Of a DNA stretch of 64,000 nucleotides, positions 1 to 9,646 are shown piece after piece. A program made the translations under genes and the position numbers. How positions within the stretch are numbered: the stretch's first letter is position 1; each line of letters starts with the position of its first letter. The stretch covers positions 1-64,000 of the forward strand of contig JAVDCA010000027.1 of assembly GCA_030848545.1 (NCBI GenBank), given 5' to 3'. Source of the DNA: Astrobacterium formosum (GTDB taxonomy: Bacteria; Pseudomonadota; Alphaproteobacteria; Rhizobiales; Xanthobacteraceae). The notes beneath the pieces are model-generated. The model was given only the letters and a program-made list of their open reading frames with translations, was not told the origin of the DNA and made no database searches.

Positions 1-97
1 TTGTGCGAAGGCTGAGCGACTTAACAAACGCCTGAAAATGCGGATTGCTTTTCCGGTCAGGCTCTCAGGACGACGGTCAAGGTCAATGAGGTTGGCA

Positions 98-286
98 TTA
101 CGATCTGTCGCTACCGTCCGGTTCGTCGGACCTGTCCGGGTCGCCGGCGTCTTCGCTCAGCCCGGCCCAGATCTCCTGCTCTTCGGCGAGCAGCCGTTCG
201 ATCACGGCACGACGGGCCGGATTGGTCTCGCTGGCGAGCAACGTCCGGTAGCGGTGGATATTTTTCGAAACGACGAATTTGCGCAT
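98..286 (-). CDS. Small conserved alphaproteobacterial protein (62 aa)
   Basis: A 62-residue soluble protein with the pattern ASETNPARRAVIERLLAEEQ near residues 18-37. Similar short proteins ending in an ERLLAEEE-type helix are common, without known function, in Rhizobiales genomes. The C-terminal third is acidic and probably disordered (repeated D, E and S). No membrane segment or cysteine is present. It stands alone, transcribed leftward, and the ribosome binding site is weak. The overlapping reading frames of similar length look like shadows. Function unknown. Confidence 0.6.
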   Translation of the reverse strand: MRKFVVSKNIHRYRTLLASETNPARRAVIERLLAEEQEIWAGLSEDAGDPDRSDEPDGSDRS

Positions 287-444
287 TGTTTTTGTCGCCG
301 ACGGTTTGCGTCGCCCCCGTCATTTTTCGAGCATACTCCCCACAAAGCCTGCCTGCCGGTCGAATTCTCGCTCCTGCCGACAGTGATATTGATGGAACTT
401 GCCTTGTGGAACTCGAGCCTCGGCCCTGCGATCAAGTCGAGCGG

Positions 445-591
445 TCAGCCGAACCATCCAAGCCACAGCCCGGCAAAAGCGATCGCGACGGCGGCGATGC
501 CGACACCGAGCACCCAACGCATGCTGCGCCCGGTTTCTCCGGCGCGGGCCTGGTTGGTCGGCTTCACCACGGGACGCTCGTTCGCTGCCAT
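445..591 (-). CDS. Small single-pass membrane protein (48 aa)
   Basis: A 48-codon gene starting with MAANERPVVKPTNQARAGE and ending in a hydrophobic segment rich in V, A, I and G (about residues 29-46) that ends in WLGWFG. The layout is a short polar N-terminus followed by one C-terminal membrane helix, as in tail-anchored small proteins. It lies 158 bases upstream of the 62-aa gene and on the same strand. No family is recognised. The case rests on clean start, composition and the membrane segment. Confidence 0.45.
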   Translation of the reverse strand: MAANERPVVKPTNQARAGETGRSMRWVLGVGIAAVAIAFAGLWLGWFG

Positions 592-1126
592 ACCGTCAAC
601 CTTCGACGTTACAAAAATGACGCCCCCGGCCGGGACATAAAACGCGACCGGGGGCGCAGGTAAGGACGACGGCTGGGGGAACGGGGGGTGTGGCGCCGTC
701 GCCCGTCAAATCAACGTCGGCTGGGGCATTGGGTTCCGACCGCACAACGGCGGCCGGTGGTGTCGGATGCAGTTGTGGAGCGTGCCCAAACGGTAGCGGA
801 GCAGCGTGACGCTGTCAAGCATATTTTCCTATAAAGCCATAGATGGGCATGTTCAGGCAGCGCATTGCCGTCAAAATTCATCTAAGCCATTGTTTTACTT
901 GATTTTATATAATCCTTTCAAGACGACTAAAACCTCTATATAGGATCTAATGCTCCGATCACCCTAGCCGCGGCTGCGACGGACCGCGTTCGCGCTCCGC
1001 CGCTTCGCTCGCTGCTGGGCCTAGTGCATGATCGTTTGCGATGGAAGCAGCCGGGTGATCCGTCATCCTTCGAGGCTCGCTTCGCTCGCACCTCAGAACG
1101 ACGGTCAAAGTCAGAGACCGCTGGTG
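592..1126. other. Intergenic stretch, AT-rich core, no gene seen
   Basis: No convincing reading frame. Bases about 820-945 are clearly AT-richer than the surroundings and include runs such as TTTTATATAATCC, which may be promoter-like. The part next to the first chemoreceptor gene holds a dispersed palindromic repeat (listed separately). Confidence 0.5.
1061..1104. repeat. Dispersed intergenic palindromic repeat, copy 1
   Basis: An imperfect inverted repeat built on TTCGAGGCTCGC...GCTCGCACCTCAGAA. The same core in the opposite orientation occurs at 22089-22130, and a partial copy (CTCAGGACGACGGTCAA) at about 64-83. It lies just 3' of the chemoreceptor gene ending at 1127 and may act as a transcription terminator or mRNA 3' stabiliser. 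Confidence 0.6.
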
Positions 1127-3217
1127 TTACGCCGCCCGCACGGCGCCCAGGAAATTCTCGACCTCGCGTTTCAGTCGCCCGCTTTCGTCCGCGAGCGCCC
1201 GCGCCGAGGCGAGCACTTCGGCGGACGCTTCGCCGGTCGCGGCGGCGCCGCGATCCACATCGGCGATATTGCCGGCGACCGCACGGGTGCCGCGCGCCGC
1301 CTCGCCCACATTGCGGGCGATCTCCTGCGCGGCCGCGCCTTGCTGCCCGACCGCCGCCGCGATGCCGGCGGCGATGTCGGCGAGGCGGGCGATGGTCGCT
1401 CCGATCGCCTGATTGGCGGTGACCGAATCCCGCGTCGCCGCCTGCATGCCGGCGATCTGGGAGGCAATCTCGTCGGTGGCCTTGGCGGTCTGGGACGCCA
1501 GCGCCTTGACCTCGCTCGCCACCACCGCAAAACCCTTGCCGGCCTCGCCGGCGCGCGCCGCCTCTATTGTTGCGTTGAGGGCGAGGAGATTGGTCTGCTC
1601 GGCGACGGCGGTGATGAGCTTGACGACGTCGCCGATGCGGGAGGCCGCCTGCGCGAGTTCGACGATGCGCTGATCGGTCGCCTGCGCCTGCGCGACCGCT
1701 TCGGCGGCGATACGGCCACTCTCCTGCACCTGGCGACCGATCTCGCCCACCGAGGCGGTCAGCTCTTCGGTCGCGGCCGCGACCGCCTGCACATTGGAAG
1801 AGGCCTGCGAGGATGCCGACGCGACCGAGCCCGACAGGCGCTGGGTCTCGTTCGCGGTCGTGCCCAGCGTGCCGGCCGCGCCTTCGAGCTGCATGGAGGT
1901 GGTCGTCACCGTATCGACGAAGCCGCCGATCGCCGCCTCGAACGAGGCGGCGAGCCGTTCCATCGCCTGCTTGCGCTCGGCGGCAATGCGCGCCTCGGCG
2001 TCGCGCCGATCGGCTTCGGCACGCCGCTCGGCGTCGCGCTTCTCCGCTTCCGTGCGTGCCGCCTCGGCGATGCGCGCCTCGCGCAGGCGCCGGCCTTCGC
2101 GCAGCCCGTCCTGCAATTCGTGCAGCATGTCGGTCATGCGGCCGATCTCGTCGCGGCGGCCGCGCGCGGGCAGCGCCGCGTCGAGATCGCCGGCGGCGAG
2201 CACCTGCATGGCGGCCTGCATGGCGGCGAGAGGCGATGCGACGGCGCGCACCACGAGGGACGCGAACACCAGCGCGACGATGAAGAACAAAGCCGCGATG
2301 GCCAGCATGGTGGCGAGCCGGTTCTTGAAGCCGTCGATGCGCACGACCAGAAGCCCGTCGAGTTCGCGCGACGACGTCCGCCACAGGGTGTCGGCAGCGG
2401 CCAGCGCTTCGCCGGCGCGCGCCGTCAATGCCGTAAGGTCGACGCCGCCGCGGGTGCGATCATCGCGCAGCACGCCCGTCACGGCGGTCGCCTCGGCGGC
2501 GAAACGCGCGGCCGCCTTGGCGAAAGCCTTGGCGGGCGCATCGAGCGGCGCGGCGAGATTGCCGGCGGGGTTGCCCTTGACGGCGGATTCGAGCGAGGCC
2601 GCGGCGCCGCCGGCGGCGGCGCGAAAGAGGCCGATCTCGACGGTGAGCGCCGCCTTGTCGTCGTCGCCGAGGCTGTCGCGGCCCTTGTGGGTGTGTGCAA
2701 GCGCCACGAACGCGGCGATGCGATCGACCGCCTCCGGCAGCTTGGTGACGACGGTGTCCATCACGTAGTAGCTGTCGAGATCGGGATCGAGGGTGAGGTT
2801 GGAGCCGTCGGACACTTTCGTGACCAGCGTGCGCGCCGCCGCGACCGCATTGGCGATGGTGTCGTCGGCGAGCGGCAGGCGCGGCGGAAAGCCGAGCTTT
2901 GCGACCCGGTCGCGCAGTTCCCGGCCGGCGGCGGCGGAATCGAGGCCGGCATCGTGGCGGGCGCCGAGCGCCGCGAGCCTGTCGGCGCTGGCACCGGCAC
3001 CGGAGGACACCGGCGTTCCCGCCCGCGCCGCCGTAAAGCCGGCGAGCACCGGCCAGACGCCGTCCAGATAGACGACGCCGTCGCGCTCCTTGGCGGAAAA
3101 ATCGATGTCCTTGAAACTCTGCTGGACGAACAGGAACGTCATCAGGAATGTCGGCAGCGCCGTGAGGACGACGACGACGGCGAGCTTGGTACGGATTTTC
3201 AAGGAGGCGAACGACAT
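1127..3217 (-). CDS. Methyl-accepting chemotaxis protein with large periplasmic sensor
   Basis: Transmembrane chemoreceptor of 696 aa. TM1 is about residues 12-32 and TM2 about 303-325. The 270-residue periplasmic domain contains [11 protein letters not shown] (about 144-154), a motif seen in other proteobacterial receptors but not one whose ligand I can name. A HAMP domain follows (about 326-378), then a long charged coiled coil and the signalling domain, with the hairpin tip [20 protein letters not shown] at about 540-559. The C-terminus ends FLGAVRAA, shared with its paralogues here. ATG 3217 is preferred because GGAGAG precedes it; a longer frame starting 102 bases upstream lacks this. 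No NWETF-type CheR tether. Confidence 0.93.
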   Translation of the reverse strand: MSFASLKIRTKLAVVVVLTALPTFLMTFLFVQQSFKDIDFSAKERDGVVYLDGVWPVLAGFTAARAGTPVSSGAGASADRLAALGARHDAGLDSAAAGRELRDRVAKLGFPPRLPLADDTIANAVAAARTLVTKVSDGSNLTLDPDLDSYYVMDTVVTKLPEAVDRIAAFVALAHTHKGRDSLGDDDKAALTVEIGLFRAAAGGAAASLESAVKGNPAGNLAAPLDAPAKAFAKAAARFAAEATAVTGVLRDDRTRGGVDLTALTARAGEALAAADTLWRTSSRELDGLLVVRIDGFKNRLATMLAIAALFFIVALVFASLVVRAVASPLAAMQAAMQVLAAGDLDAALPARGRRDEIGRMTDMLHELQDGLREGRRLREARIAEAARTEAEKRDAERRAEADRRDAEARIAAERKQAMERLAASFEAAIGGFVDTVTTTSMQLEGAAGTLGTTANETQRLSGSVASASSQASSNVQAVAAATEELTASVGEIGRQVQESGRIAAEAVAQAQATDQRIVELAQAASRIGDVVKLITAVAEQTNLLALNATIEAARAGEAGKGFAVVASEVKALASQTAKATDEIASQIAGMQAATRDSVTANQAIGATIARLADIAAGIAAAVGQQGAAAQEIARNVGEAARGTRAVAGNIADVDRGAAATGEASAEVLASARALADESGRLKREVENFLGAVRAA

Positions 3218-3438
3218 CGTTCTCTCCGCGCATGCGTGGAAAGCCAAAGGGTGAACCGCAATGAAATTGAGGACCGAGCGGGCCCCGATACCGGCAGCCA
3301 GCGTGACGGGAATACGCAAATACTCGGTTAATATCGTACCGCCGGCACTGATCGAATATTAGGCGAATGCCACACGATTGTTCGGCGGCCACCCACGTCG
3401 GGGGCCGTCACAGAACCGCGATGTCGGATGACGCAGCG

Positions 3439-5514
3439 TCAGGCCGCGCGCACGGTCGCCAGGAACTTTTCCACCTCGCTGCGCAGCCGGCTGCTGTCGC
3501 CGGCGAGCGACTGCGCCGAGGCGAACACCTGCGCGGAGGCGGCGCCGGTTTCGGCGGCACCGTGATTGACGTCGGTGATGCTCGCCGCCACCTCGCCGGT
3601 GCCCTTGGCGGCTTCGTGGACATTGCGGGCGATCTCACCCGTCGCCGCGCCCTGCTCCTCGACCGCGGCGGCGATGCTCGACGCGATCTCGGCGACGCGG
3701 CCGATGGTGGCGCCGATCTCCTTGATGGCGGCGACCGACTGCTGCGTCGCCGTCTGCATGCCGAGGACGTGGGATCCGATCTCCTCGGTGGCCTTGGCGG
3801 TCTGCGCGGCGAGCGCCTTGACCTCGCTCGCCACCACGGCGAACCCCTTGCCGGCCTCGCCGGCCCGCGCCGCCTCTATGGTGGCGTTGAGGGCGAGGAG
3901 GTTGGTCTGTTCGGCAATCGCGGTGATCAGCTTGACGACGTCGCCGATGCGGGCGGCGGCCTGCGAGAGCCCACCGATGCGGCTGTCGGTCTGCTGCGCC
4001 TGCGCGACCGCGACGCCGGTGATGCGGCTCGATTCCTGCACCTGACGGGCGATCTCGCCCACCGAAGAGGCCAGTTCTTCGGCCGCCGTCGCCACCGCCT
4101 GGACATTGCCGGAGGCCTGGCCGGACGCGCTCGCCACCGCGCCCGAGCGCGTCTGCGTCAGGTCGGCGGTGCGCTTGAGCGTCTCGGCGGAGGCTTCGAG
4201 CTCGGTCGATGCCGACGACACCATGGTGATGATGTCGCCGACCGCGGCCTCGAAGCGTTCGGCGAGTTCGTGCATCGCTTCCCGGCGCGCCGCCGCCGCC
4301 TGGGCGTCGGCCTGGCGCTGGCGCTCGAGTTCGAGGGCCTCGGCGGCGCGCTTGTCCTCCGCGGCCCGCCTTTCGGCCTCCTGCCGCTCGACACGCAGCC
4401 GTTCGGCTTCGATGAGCCCCAGCTTGAAGATTTCGAGGGCGCCGGCCATCTCGCCGACCTCGTCGCGCCGCCCGACCCCCGGCACCTCGACATCGCGTTC
4501 ACCGGCGGCGAGCGCCCCCATGGTGGCGGCTATGCGCATGATCGGCTGGGCGATGCCCTGCCCGATCAGCCACGACAGGAATGCGGAGAGCAAAGCGATG
4601 ACGACGATCGACACCACGACGACGCGGACCATGCGGGTCTTGGTGTCCTCGTTGGCGGCGAGCGCAGCGGCGCGACGCGCCTCCATGGCGGCGTGCAGCG
4701 CCTCGACGGCCGGCTCCATCTCGGCGTAGACGGCAGCGAGCGCGTTCTGCGCCTGCGCCTGACGCTGGGCGCCTTCCATCCAGGCGAAGAAGCCGCGTCC
4801 ATAGGCCTCGAGCCGGGCGGAAATGTCCGCCATCGCCGCCGCCGTCAGGCCGGCAGCGGACAGGCGGGCGCGGAAATCGTCCACGCTCTTCCTGAGCGCC
4901 TCGCCGTATCGTGGATCGCGCCGCAGCATGAAGTCTTTCTCGTGGCGCCGCAGCGTCAGCATCGATGCGGTCAGCGCCGGCATGTCGAGCTTGGCGAGTT
5001 CGGCCTCGATGGCGTGCACCGCCCGGCGCAATTCGCCTTCGAGGCCCTGATCCTGGGTCAGGCCGAGGGCGCGGCTTGCCGCCGCCAGCGCCGTGAAGGC
5101 CTCGCGATAGCGGCCGAGGCCGGCGCGCACCTTGTCGATCTGGGCCTTGACGTCGCCGGCCTGCAGGGCGTCGACCACGACCGTCATGGAGTCGATGCGG
5201 CGCGCCGCCTTGTCCGCGAACGCCTCGTTCCTGGCGACCTGGGCGTCGTCCTTGCGCATCAGGAAATCTTTTTCGGTGCGGCGCAGTTCGAGCATGTCGA
5301 TCTGCAGCTCCTGGCCAACCACCATCACCTCGCCGGCCCGATCGGCGGCGCGCTGCTGCACCTCCTGCACGCCGGCGCCCCACATGGACACGCCGGCGAC
5401 CAGCAGCAGCCCCGCGATGCCGACCGCCGCGATGGCGGCGGTCTTGGTCTTGATGCGACGGTCGGTGAACAAACGCCGCAAAGGCGACGGACCGGAAACT
5501 GCGGGGGCGGCCAT
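3439..5514 (-). CDS. Methyl-accepting chemotaxis protein with HBM sensor domain
   Basis: 691-aa transmembrane chemoreceptor. TM1 is about residues 25-48. The periplasmic region carries the duplicated motif [13 protein letters not shown] and [13 protein letters not shown], diagnostic of the helical bimodular (HBM) sensor family, whose studied members bind small organic acids such as TCA intermediates. TM2, HAMP and a full signalling domain with hairpin tip follow, ending FLATVRAA. Transcribed leftward directly upstream of the first receptor gene but with its own 222-base gap, so probably a separate unit. A TTAA-N7-TCAA box lies 53 bases upstream of the ATG. Ligand is inferred from family only. 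Confidence 0.93.
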   Translation of the reverse strand: MAAPAVSGPSPLRRLFTDRRIKTKTAAIAAVGIAGLLLVAGVSMWGAGVQEVQQRAADRAGEVMVVGQELQIDMLELRRTEKDFLMRKDDAQVARNEAFADKAARRIDSMTVVVDALQAGDVKAQIDKVRAGLGRYREAFTALAAASRALGLTQDQGLEGELRRAVHAIEAELAKLDMPALTASMLTLRRHEKDFMLRRDPRYGEALRKSVDDFRARLSAAGLTAAAMADISARLEAYGRGFFAWMEGAQRQAQAQNALAAVYAEMEPAVEALHAAMEARRAAALAANEDTKTRMVRVVVVSIVVIALLSAFLSWLIGQGIAQPIMRIAATMGALAAGERDVEVPGVGRRDEVGEMAGALEIFKLGLIEAERLRVERQEAERRAAEDKRAAEALELERQRQADAQAAAARREAMHELAERFEAAVGDIITMVSSASTELEASAETLKRTADLTQTRSGAVASASGQASGNVQAVATAAEELASSVGEIARQVQESSRITGVAVAQAQQTDSRIGGLSQAAARIGDVVKLITAIAEQTNLLALNATIEAARAGEAGKGFAVVASEVKALAAQTAKATEEIGSHVLGMQTATQQSVAAIKEIGATIGRVAEIASSIAAAVEEQGAATGEIARNVHEAAKGTGEVAASITDVNHGAAETGAASAQVFASAQSLAGDSSRLRSEVEKFLATVRAA

Positions 5515-6017
5515 GAAGATGCACCTTCAGATAGCGGGACGTCGATCGCACACTACCGGCCGAACTCTTAATCGCGTCTCAATTGAATATTATTTTCACG
5601 ACAGTATAGACATACTATATGCCTCGATTTCCGGCAGCAGACGCAACCCCGCAGCCGCAGCCGTGCCGAAACGATGTGCAAACACGATCCCGACACCATC
5701 GGTGCTCGCACCGGAACGGGCGTGCGAGATCCCGGAATCATGACATGGGCACCACCTGATGGCGGCATTGCGCGCGAGCGTCGCCAGGGAACGTCCGAAC
5801 GAACGTGCGGGCGAACGCGCGCCGGCGTGGCGCGCGGCATCATCGCGATCGCGACGCTCCGCAAAGGCGCGTTCCCCGGCACGACGACGTGCGTTATCTT
5901 TGGACGTCTCCACATCGGCTGCAGGAACGCCCGGCGACGTCGAACACCACGAGACCTGTTCTTCAGCTTGATCGATACTCGCGCCATGCAATATTCGCCG
6001 TCGAGAGCGCAGATATT
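5515..6017. other. Divergent intergenic region between two chemoreceptor genes
   Basis: About 500 bases between the minus-strand HBM receptor and the plus-strand CZB receptor. AT-rich stretches occur at about 5575-5630, on the HBM-receptor side. Several overlapping arginine-rich frames exist on both strands, but none has a recognisable family or good start. It probably holds divergent promoters. Confidence 0.4.
5568..5582 (-). promoter_or_regulatory. CtrA-like box upstream of HBM receptor
   Basis: TTAA-TCGCGTC-TCAA, one base away from the CtrA consensus TTAA-N7-TTAA. It is 53 bases upstream of the ATG and shares 16 of 18 positions with the element upstream of the globin-coupled receptor (21644-21658). 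Binding by CtrA is inference. Confidence 0.4.
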
Positions 6018-7337
6018 ATGGGAGCGAAATCATGCCGCAGCGCGCGCGAACAAAATATTAACCAACAACCTGTTACTCTTTTTTTACCTCGTCTCCAGTT
6101 CAACCACAACCATTGCGATAACGTCGTGAATGCCGAGCAGGTTCTCGCCAAAATCGTCGAGCTGACCGCCTCCTCCGTGGAGATCGGCGTCGATACCGCC
6201 AATATCCTGTCTTCGAGTCGCGACATCCAGTCGGCGGTGACCACGATGGCCGGGGCCGTCGAGGAATTGTCGACATCGATCTCGGAAATCGAAAACTCGG
6301 CCCGGCAGTCGTCCGATGCGGCGCGCGACTCCACGACCAGCACCGAACTGGGCGTGCGCGGGCTGACGCAGCTGCGAGACGAGATCACCACCACCGGCAA
6401 CGCGTTCGGCGCCATCGCCCGCAAGACCAACGAGCTGCGTCAAGTGGTTTCCGGTCTCGGCCAGGTCGTGGCGCTGATCTCCAAGATCGCCGACCAGACG
6501 AATCTGCTCGCCCTCAATGCCACCATCGAGGCCGCTCGCGCCGGCGAGGCCGGCAAGGGGTTCTCGGTGGTGGCGAGCGAGGTCAAATCACTGTCACGAC
6601 AGACGCGGGAATCGACCGACACCATCCGGGAACGCATCGACAAGCTCAACGCATCTTTCCTCGACGTCATCACCACACTGGATTCGTCGCAATCGAACGT
6701 CGACAAGGTGGTCGAACTGTCCGCCAATGTGGGCGAGCACTTCGACCGTATCCACGAGAATACGACGGCGATCTCCGGCAAAGTCGCCTCGCTGGCAGAC
6801 GTCATCTCGCAGCAGAAGGTCGCCGTCGAACTGCTCGCACGCAACATGACGGTCGTCGAGAACAAGGGGGACAGCAACCTGGCCGCGATCACCCGGCTGG
6901 CCGACCAATCGGACAATGGCATCCAGTTGATCGAGAGCTGGCGGGCCGCGCTCGCCGCCGAGGAGATCGAAAACAAGATCCTCCATCTCGCCAAGGCCGA
7001 TCACCTGATGTGGAAGAAGAACCTGCTCGACCTCGCCATCGGACGCTCGAATCTCAAGACGGCCAACTTCGCCGAGCATACCGCCTGCCGGTTCGGCAGG
7101 TGGTATCACCAGTCGGACAATTCGTACCGGCACCTGCCGGCCTTCCGTATGCTCGACGCGCCGCATCAAAAGGTTCACCACCACGGCATTGCGGCGGCGA
7201 AGTGCTTCGAGAAAGGCCAGCTCGCGGACGGAATGATCCACTTCAAGCAACTGGAAACCGCGTCGGTCGAGGTTCTGCGGCTGTTGTCCGAACTGATCAG
7301 CCAGAGCGACGCCGACCGCGCCGTCTCGCGCGCCTGA
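6018..7337 (+). CDS. Soluble methyl-accepting chemotaxis protein with C-terminal CZB zinc-binding domain
   Basis: Cytoplasmic chemoreceptor-type protein, 439 aa from ATG 6018. There is no membrane segment or HAMP. The signalling domain comes first, with tip [20 protein letters not shown], and a chemoreceptor zinc-binding (CZB) domain follows at about residues 325-430. Expected zinc ligands are visible: H329 in HLMWK, C357 in CRFGRW, H383, and one of H387-H389. CZB proteins respond to zinc or hypochlorite-type oxidation of the zinc-bound cysteine. The start is uncertain: neither ATG 6018 nor GTG 6126 has a clear Shine-Dalgarno. It converges on the next receptor gene with a 61-base gap. Its C-terminus lacks the VRAA ending of the other receptors. 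Confidence 0.88.
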   Translation: MGAKSCRSAREQNINQQPVTLFLPRLQFNHNHCDNVVNAEQVLAKIVELTASSVEIGVDTANILSSSRDIQSAVTTMAGAVEELSTSISEIENSARQSSDAARDSTTSTELGVRGLTQLRDEITTTGNAFGAIARKTNELRQVVSGLGQVVALISKIADQTNLLALNATIEAARAGEAGKGFSVVASEVKSLSRQTRESTDTIRERIDKLNASFLDVITTLDSSQSNVDKVVELSANVGEHFDRIHENTTAISGKVASLADVISQQKVAVELLARNMTVVENKGDSNLAAITRLADQSDNGIQLIESWRAALAAEEIENKILHLAKADHLMWKKNLLDLAIGRSNLKTANFAEHTACRFGRWYHQSDNSYRHLPAFRMLDAPHQKVHHHGIAAAKCFEKGQLADGMIHFKQLETASVEVLRLLSELISQSDADRAVSRA

Positions 7338-7363
7338 GGTCCTTCGCCGAAGACCCGCATGGC

Positions 7364-7381
7364 GGCGCGCCTGAGCGCGCC
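7364..7381. terminator. Short GC hairpin between convergent receptor genes
   Basis: GGCGCGC-CTGA-GCGCGCC, a perfect 7-bp stem with a 4-base loop in the 61-base gap between two convergent genes. There is no T-run, so it is at best a weak bidirectional terminator. Confidence 0.35.
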
Positions 7382-7398
7382 GGCCGCGGGCGGTGGCG

Positions 7399-9135
7399 TC
7401 AGGCGGCGCGCACCGTCGCCAGGAAGCCATCGACCTCTTTCTTGAGCCGGTTGCTCTCCTTGGACAGGGACGATGCCGCTGACAGGACCTGGGCGGAGGC
7501 GGCGCCGGTCTCGCCGGCGCCGTGATTGACGTCGGTGATGTGGGTCGCGACCTGGGCGGTGCCGCGGGCGGCCTCGCCGATATTGCGGGCGATCTCCGCC
7601 GTCGCGGCGCCCTGCTCCTCGACCGCCGCCGCGATCGAGCCGGCGATCTGCGAAATGCGCCCGATGGTGCCGCCGATCTCCTTGATGGCGGTGACCGAGG
7701 CGCCGGTCGCGGTCTGCATGCCGGCGATCTGGGCCCCGATCTCGCCGGTCGCCTTGGCGGTCTGCGCGGCCAGCGCCTTGACCTCGCTCGCCACCACCGC
7801 AAAACCCTTGCCGGCCTCGCCGGCGCGCGCCGCCTCGATTGTTGCGTTGAGGGCCAGGAGATTGGTCTGCTCGGCGATCGCCGTGATCAGCTTGACGACG
7901 TCGCCGATGCGGCCGGCCGCGATCGAGAGTTCGCCGATGCGGGCATCGGTCGCGCCCGCCTGGTTGACGGCCTCGCCGGCAATCCGGCTCGATTCCAGCA
8001 CCTGGCGGCTGATCTCGTCCACCGAGGACGACATCTCTTCGCTCGCCGAGGCGACCGAATGGACGTTCGAGGTCGCTTCTTCCGACGCCGCCGCGGCCGC
8101 GCTCGACAGCGACTGGGTCGACTGGGCGGTACGCGACAGCGTCGTCGCCGCCGCTTCGAGTTCGGTCGCGGCCGACGACACCGCGCCGATGATGGCGCCC
8201 ACCGTCGCCTCGAATTTGCCGGCGAGGTCGAGCATGGCGGCGCGGCGCTCGGCCGCCGCGCGTTCGTCGGCGGCCTGGCGTTGCACGGTTTCGCGTTCCC
8301 CGACGGTGCGCCATTCGTCGGCCTGGCGGCGCGCCGCAGCTTCGCGTTCCTCGGCCTCGGCGCGCGCCTTGTCCTGCGCCTTGACCTTGAAATTCTCGAC
8401 CGCCTGGGCGATGGCGCCGATCTCGTCCTTTCTGCCCAGCCCCGGCAGCACGACGTCGAAGTCGCCGTTCGCCAGCTTTCCCATCGCCACCGTCATTCCG
8501 CCGATCGGCACGACGATGGAGCGGGCGGTGAAGAACGCCACCATGAGCGACGCCACCGTCAGGCCGAGAACGGTCGCAAACAGTTCGATCGCGACGCGGT
8601 CCGCGGTCGCCGCGGCCGAATTCATGAACTCCTCGGCCTTCTGGTGGGCGAACTTGGCCATGCGCTCCAGCGGTTCGTCGATCTTGGCGAGCTGCATGGC
8701 GCCGCGGCTGCGGGTGACGGCGCCGGCCTCGTCCCTCCTGCCGTCGCGAGTGAGCTTGATGACCTCGTCGCGGAGCGGCTTCCAGGCCGTGAAGGCGGAG
8801 GCGGCGGCCTCGAGGTCGGCCTTGTTGCCGAGGAAGCGCTCGCGGACGACGCCGAAATGACGCTGGACCTCCTTCTCGCGCCGGTCGACATCGGCCACGG
8901 CACGATCGATGTCGGCGGCCGCCGGCGCCATGGCGACGTCCTTCATGGAGCGGTGCATGGCGATGATCTCGGCATTGGCGTCCGAGAGCGCATTGGTGAC
9001 GGCGAAGGGAAGGCGGTAGAGGGAGCGGGTCAGGCCGCTGAGATCGGAGGTGCGCACATGGGCAAGCACCCCGAGCGCGATGGTGACCAGCACCAGGACG
9101 GAGAATCCGGCGGCGAGCCGCAGACTGATCTTCAT
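7399..9135 (-). CDS. Methyl-accepting chemotaxis protein with four-helix-bundle sensor
   Basis: 578-aa transmembrane chemoreceptor. TM1 follows [17 protein letters not shown]. The periplasmic region of about 150 residues is all-helical, of the 4HB_MCP type used for amino acids, aromatics and other small ligands. TM2 lies near residue 200, then HAMP and a complete signalling domain ending [11 protein letters not shown] 9135 is chosen because the membrane helix begins right after it; a frame extending 48 bases further upstream would add a non-conserved leader. Convergent with the CZB receptor; divergent from glgA. Confidence 0.92.
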   Translation of the reverse strand: MKISLRLAAGFSVLVLVTIALGVLAHVRTSDLSGLTRSLYRLPFAVTNALSDANAEIIAMHRSMKDVAMAPAAADIDRAVADVDRREKEVQRHFGVVRERFLGNKADLEAAASAFTAWKPLRDEVIKLTRDGRRDEAGAVTRSRGAMQLAKIDEPLERMAKFAHQKAEEFMNSAAATADRVAIELFATVLGLTVASLMVAFFTARSIVVPIGGMTVAMGKLANGDFDVVLPGLGRKDEIGAIAQAVENFKVKAQDKARAEAEEREAAARRQADEWRTVGERETVQRQAADERAAAERRAAMLDLAGKFEATVGAIIGAVSSAATELEAAATTLSRTAQSTQSLSSAAAAASEEATSNVHSVASASEEMSSSVDEISRQVLESSRIAGEAVNQAGATDARIGELSIAAGRIGDVVKLITAIAEQTNLLALNATIEAARAGEAGKGFAVVASEVKALAAQTAKATGEIGAQIAGMQTATGASVTAIKEIGGTIGRISQIAGSIAAAVEEQGAATAEIARNIGEAARGTAQVATHITDVNHGAGETGAASAQVLSAASSLSKESNRLKKEVDGFLATVRAA

Positions 9136-9646
9136 GATGATGACGTGCCTCGTCAGCGAGTACAGGGCCCGACGACGCGGCACGGGGGCGTGAGGCGAAC
9201 AGGCGGCATCGGTCGCGATAGATCGACGGCGAGGCTATTACCGAGACTATAATGTGATATTACGATCGCGCGAGTGGGCAGCAGAATGCTACCTTGCTAA
9301 GTATTTTCCGCCGATCCGAAAGATACGGCCGAGGGCGCCGGCGCGAGGCCCCGGTTCAGGGACGAACCACTGCGTTGCGCTCCGATACGGACTGAGTCGC
9401 GCCCGGGCACGGGAGTGAAACCGATCGGCCGATGGCGAGATCCCCGGCACCCTCCTGTCGCGAATTCTTGCGTCGAATCGATCTTTTGCGCTCGGACCGT
9501 CACATCTCGTCAACCAAGTTCCGGCACAAAGGATCGTCGCCGGCCCCGAGGCGCGGCTCCACGCCGCAACCCGCGGAACGAACCACACCCCACCGGCGTT
9601 GAATGGCGGCCTTCTTTCACAGTCGGCCGGAAATTGGGGGTCGCAG
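9136..9646. other. Divergent intergenic region upstream of glgA
   Basis: About 510 bases between a receptor gene and glgA. It is AT-rich at about 9233-9305. No gene is supported on either strand; the frames present are short and arginine/proline-rich. It presumably carries divergent promoters. Confidence 0.4.

Noticed and set aside
1028-3331. A 767-codon open frame on the plus strand opposite the first receptor gene
   Set aside because: Translation is arginine/glycine/leucine low-complexity, an antisense shadow of GC-rich codon bias; the minus-strand product is a clear chemoreceptor.
3367-5571. A 734-codon plus-strand frame opposite the HBM receptor
   Set aside because: Same antisense effect; no family, no ribosome binding site.
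9299-9600. Possible inverted repeat flanks of an insertion sequence around glgA
   Set aside because: No transposase and no matching ends on the other side of the gene.
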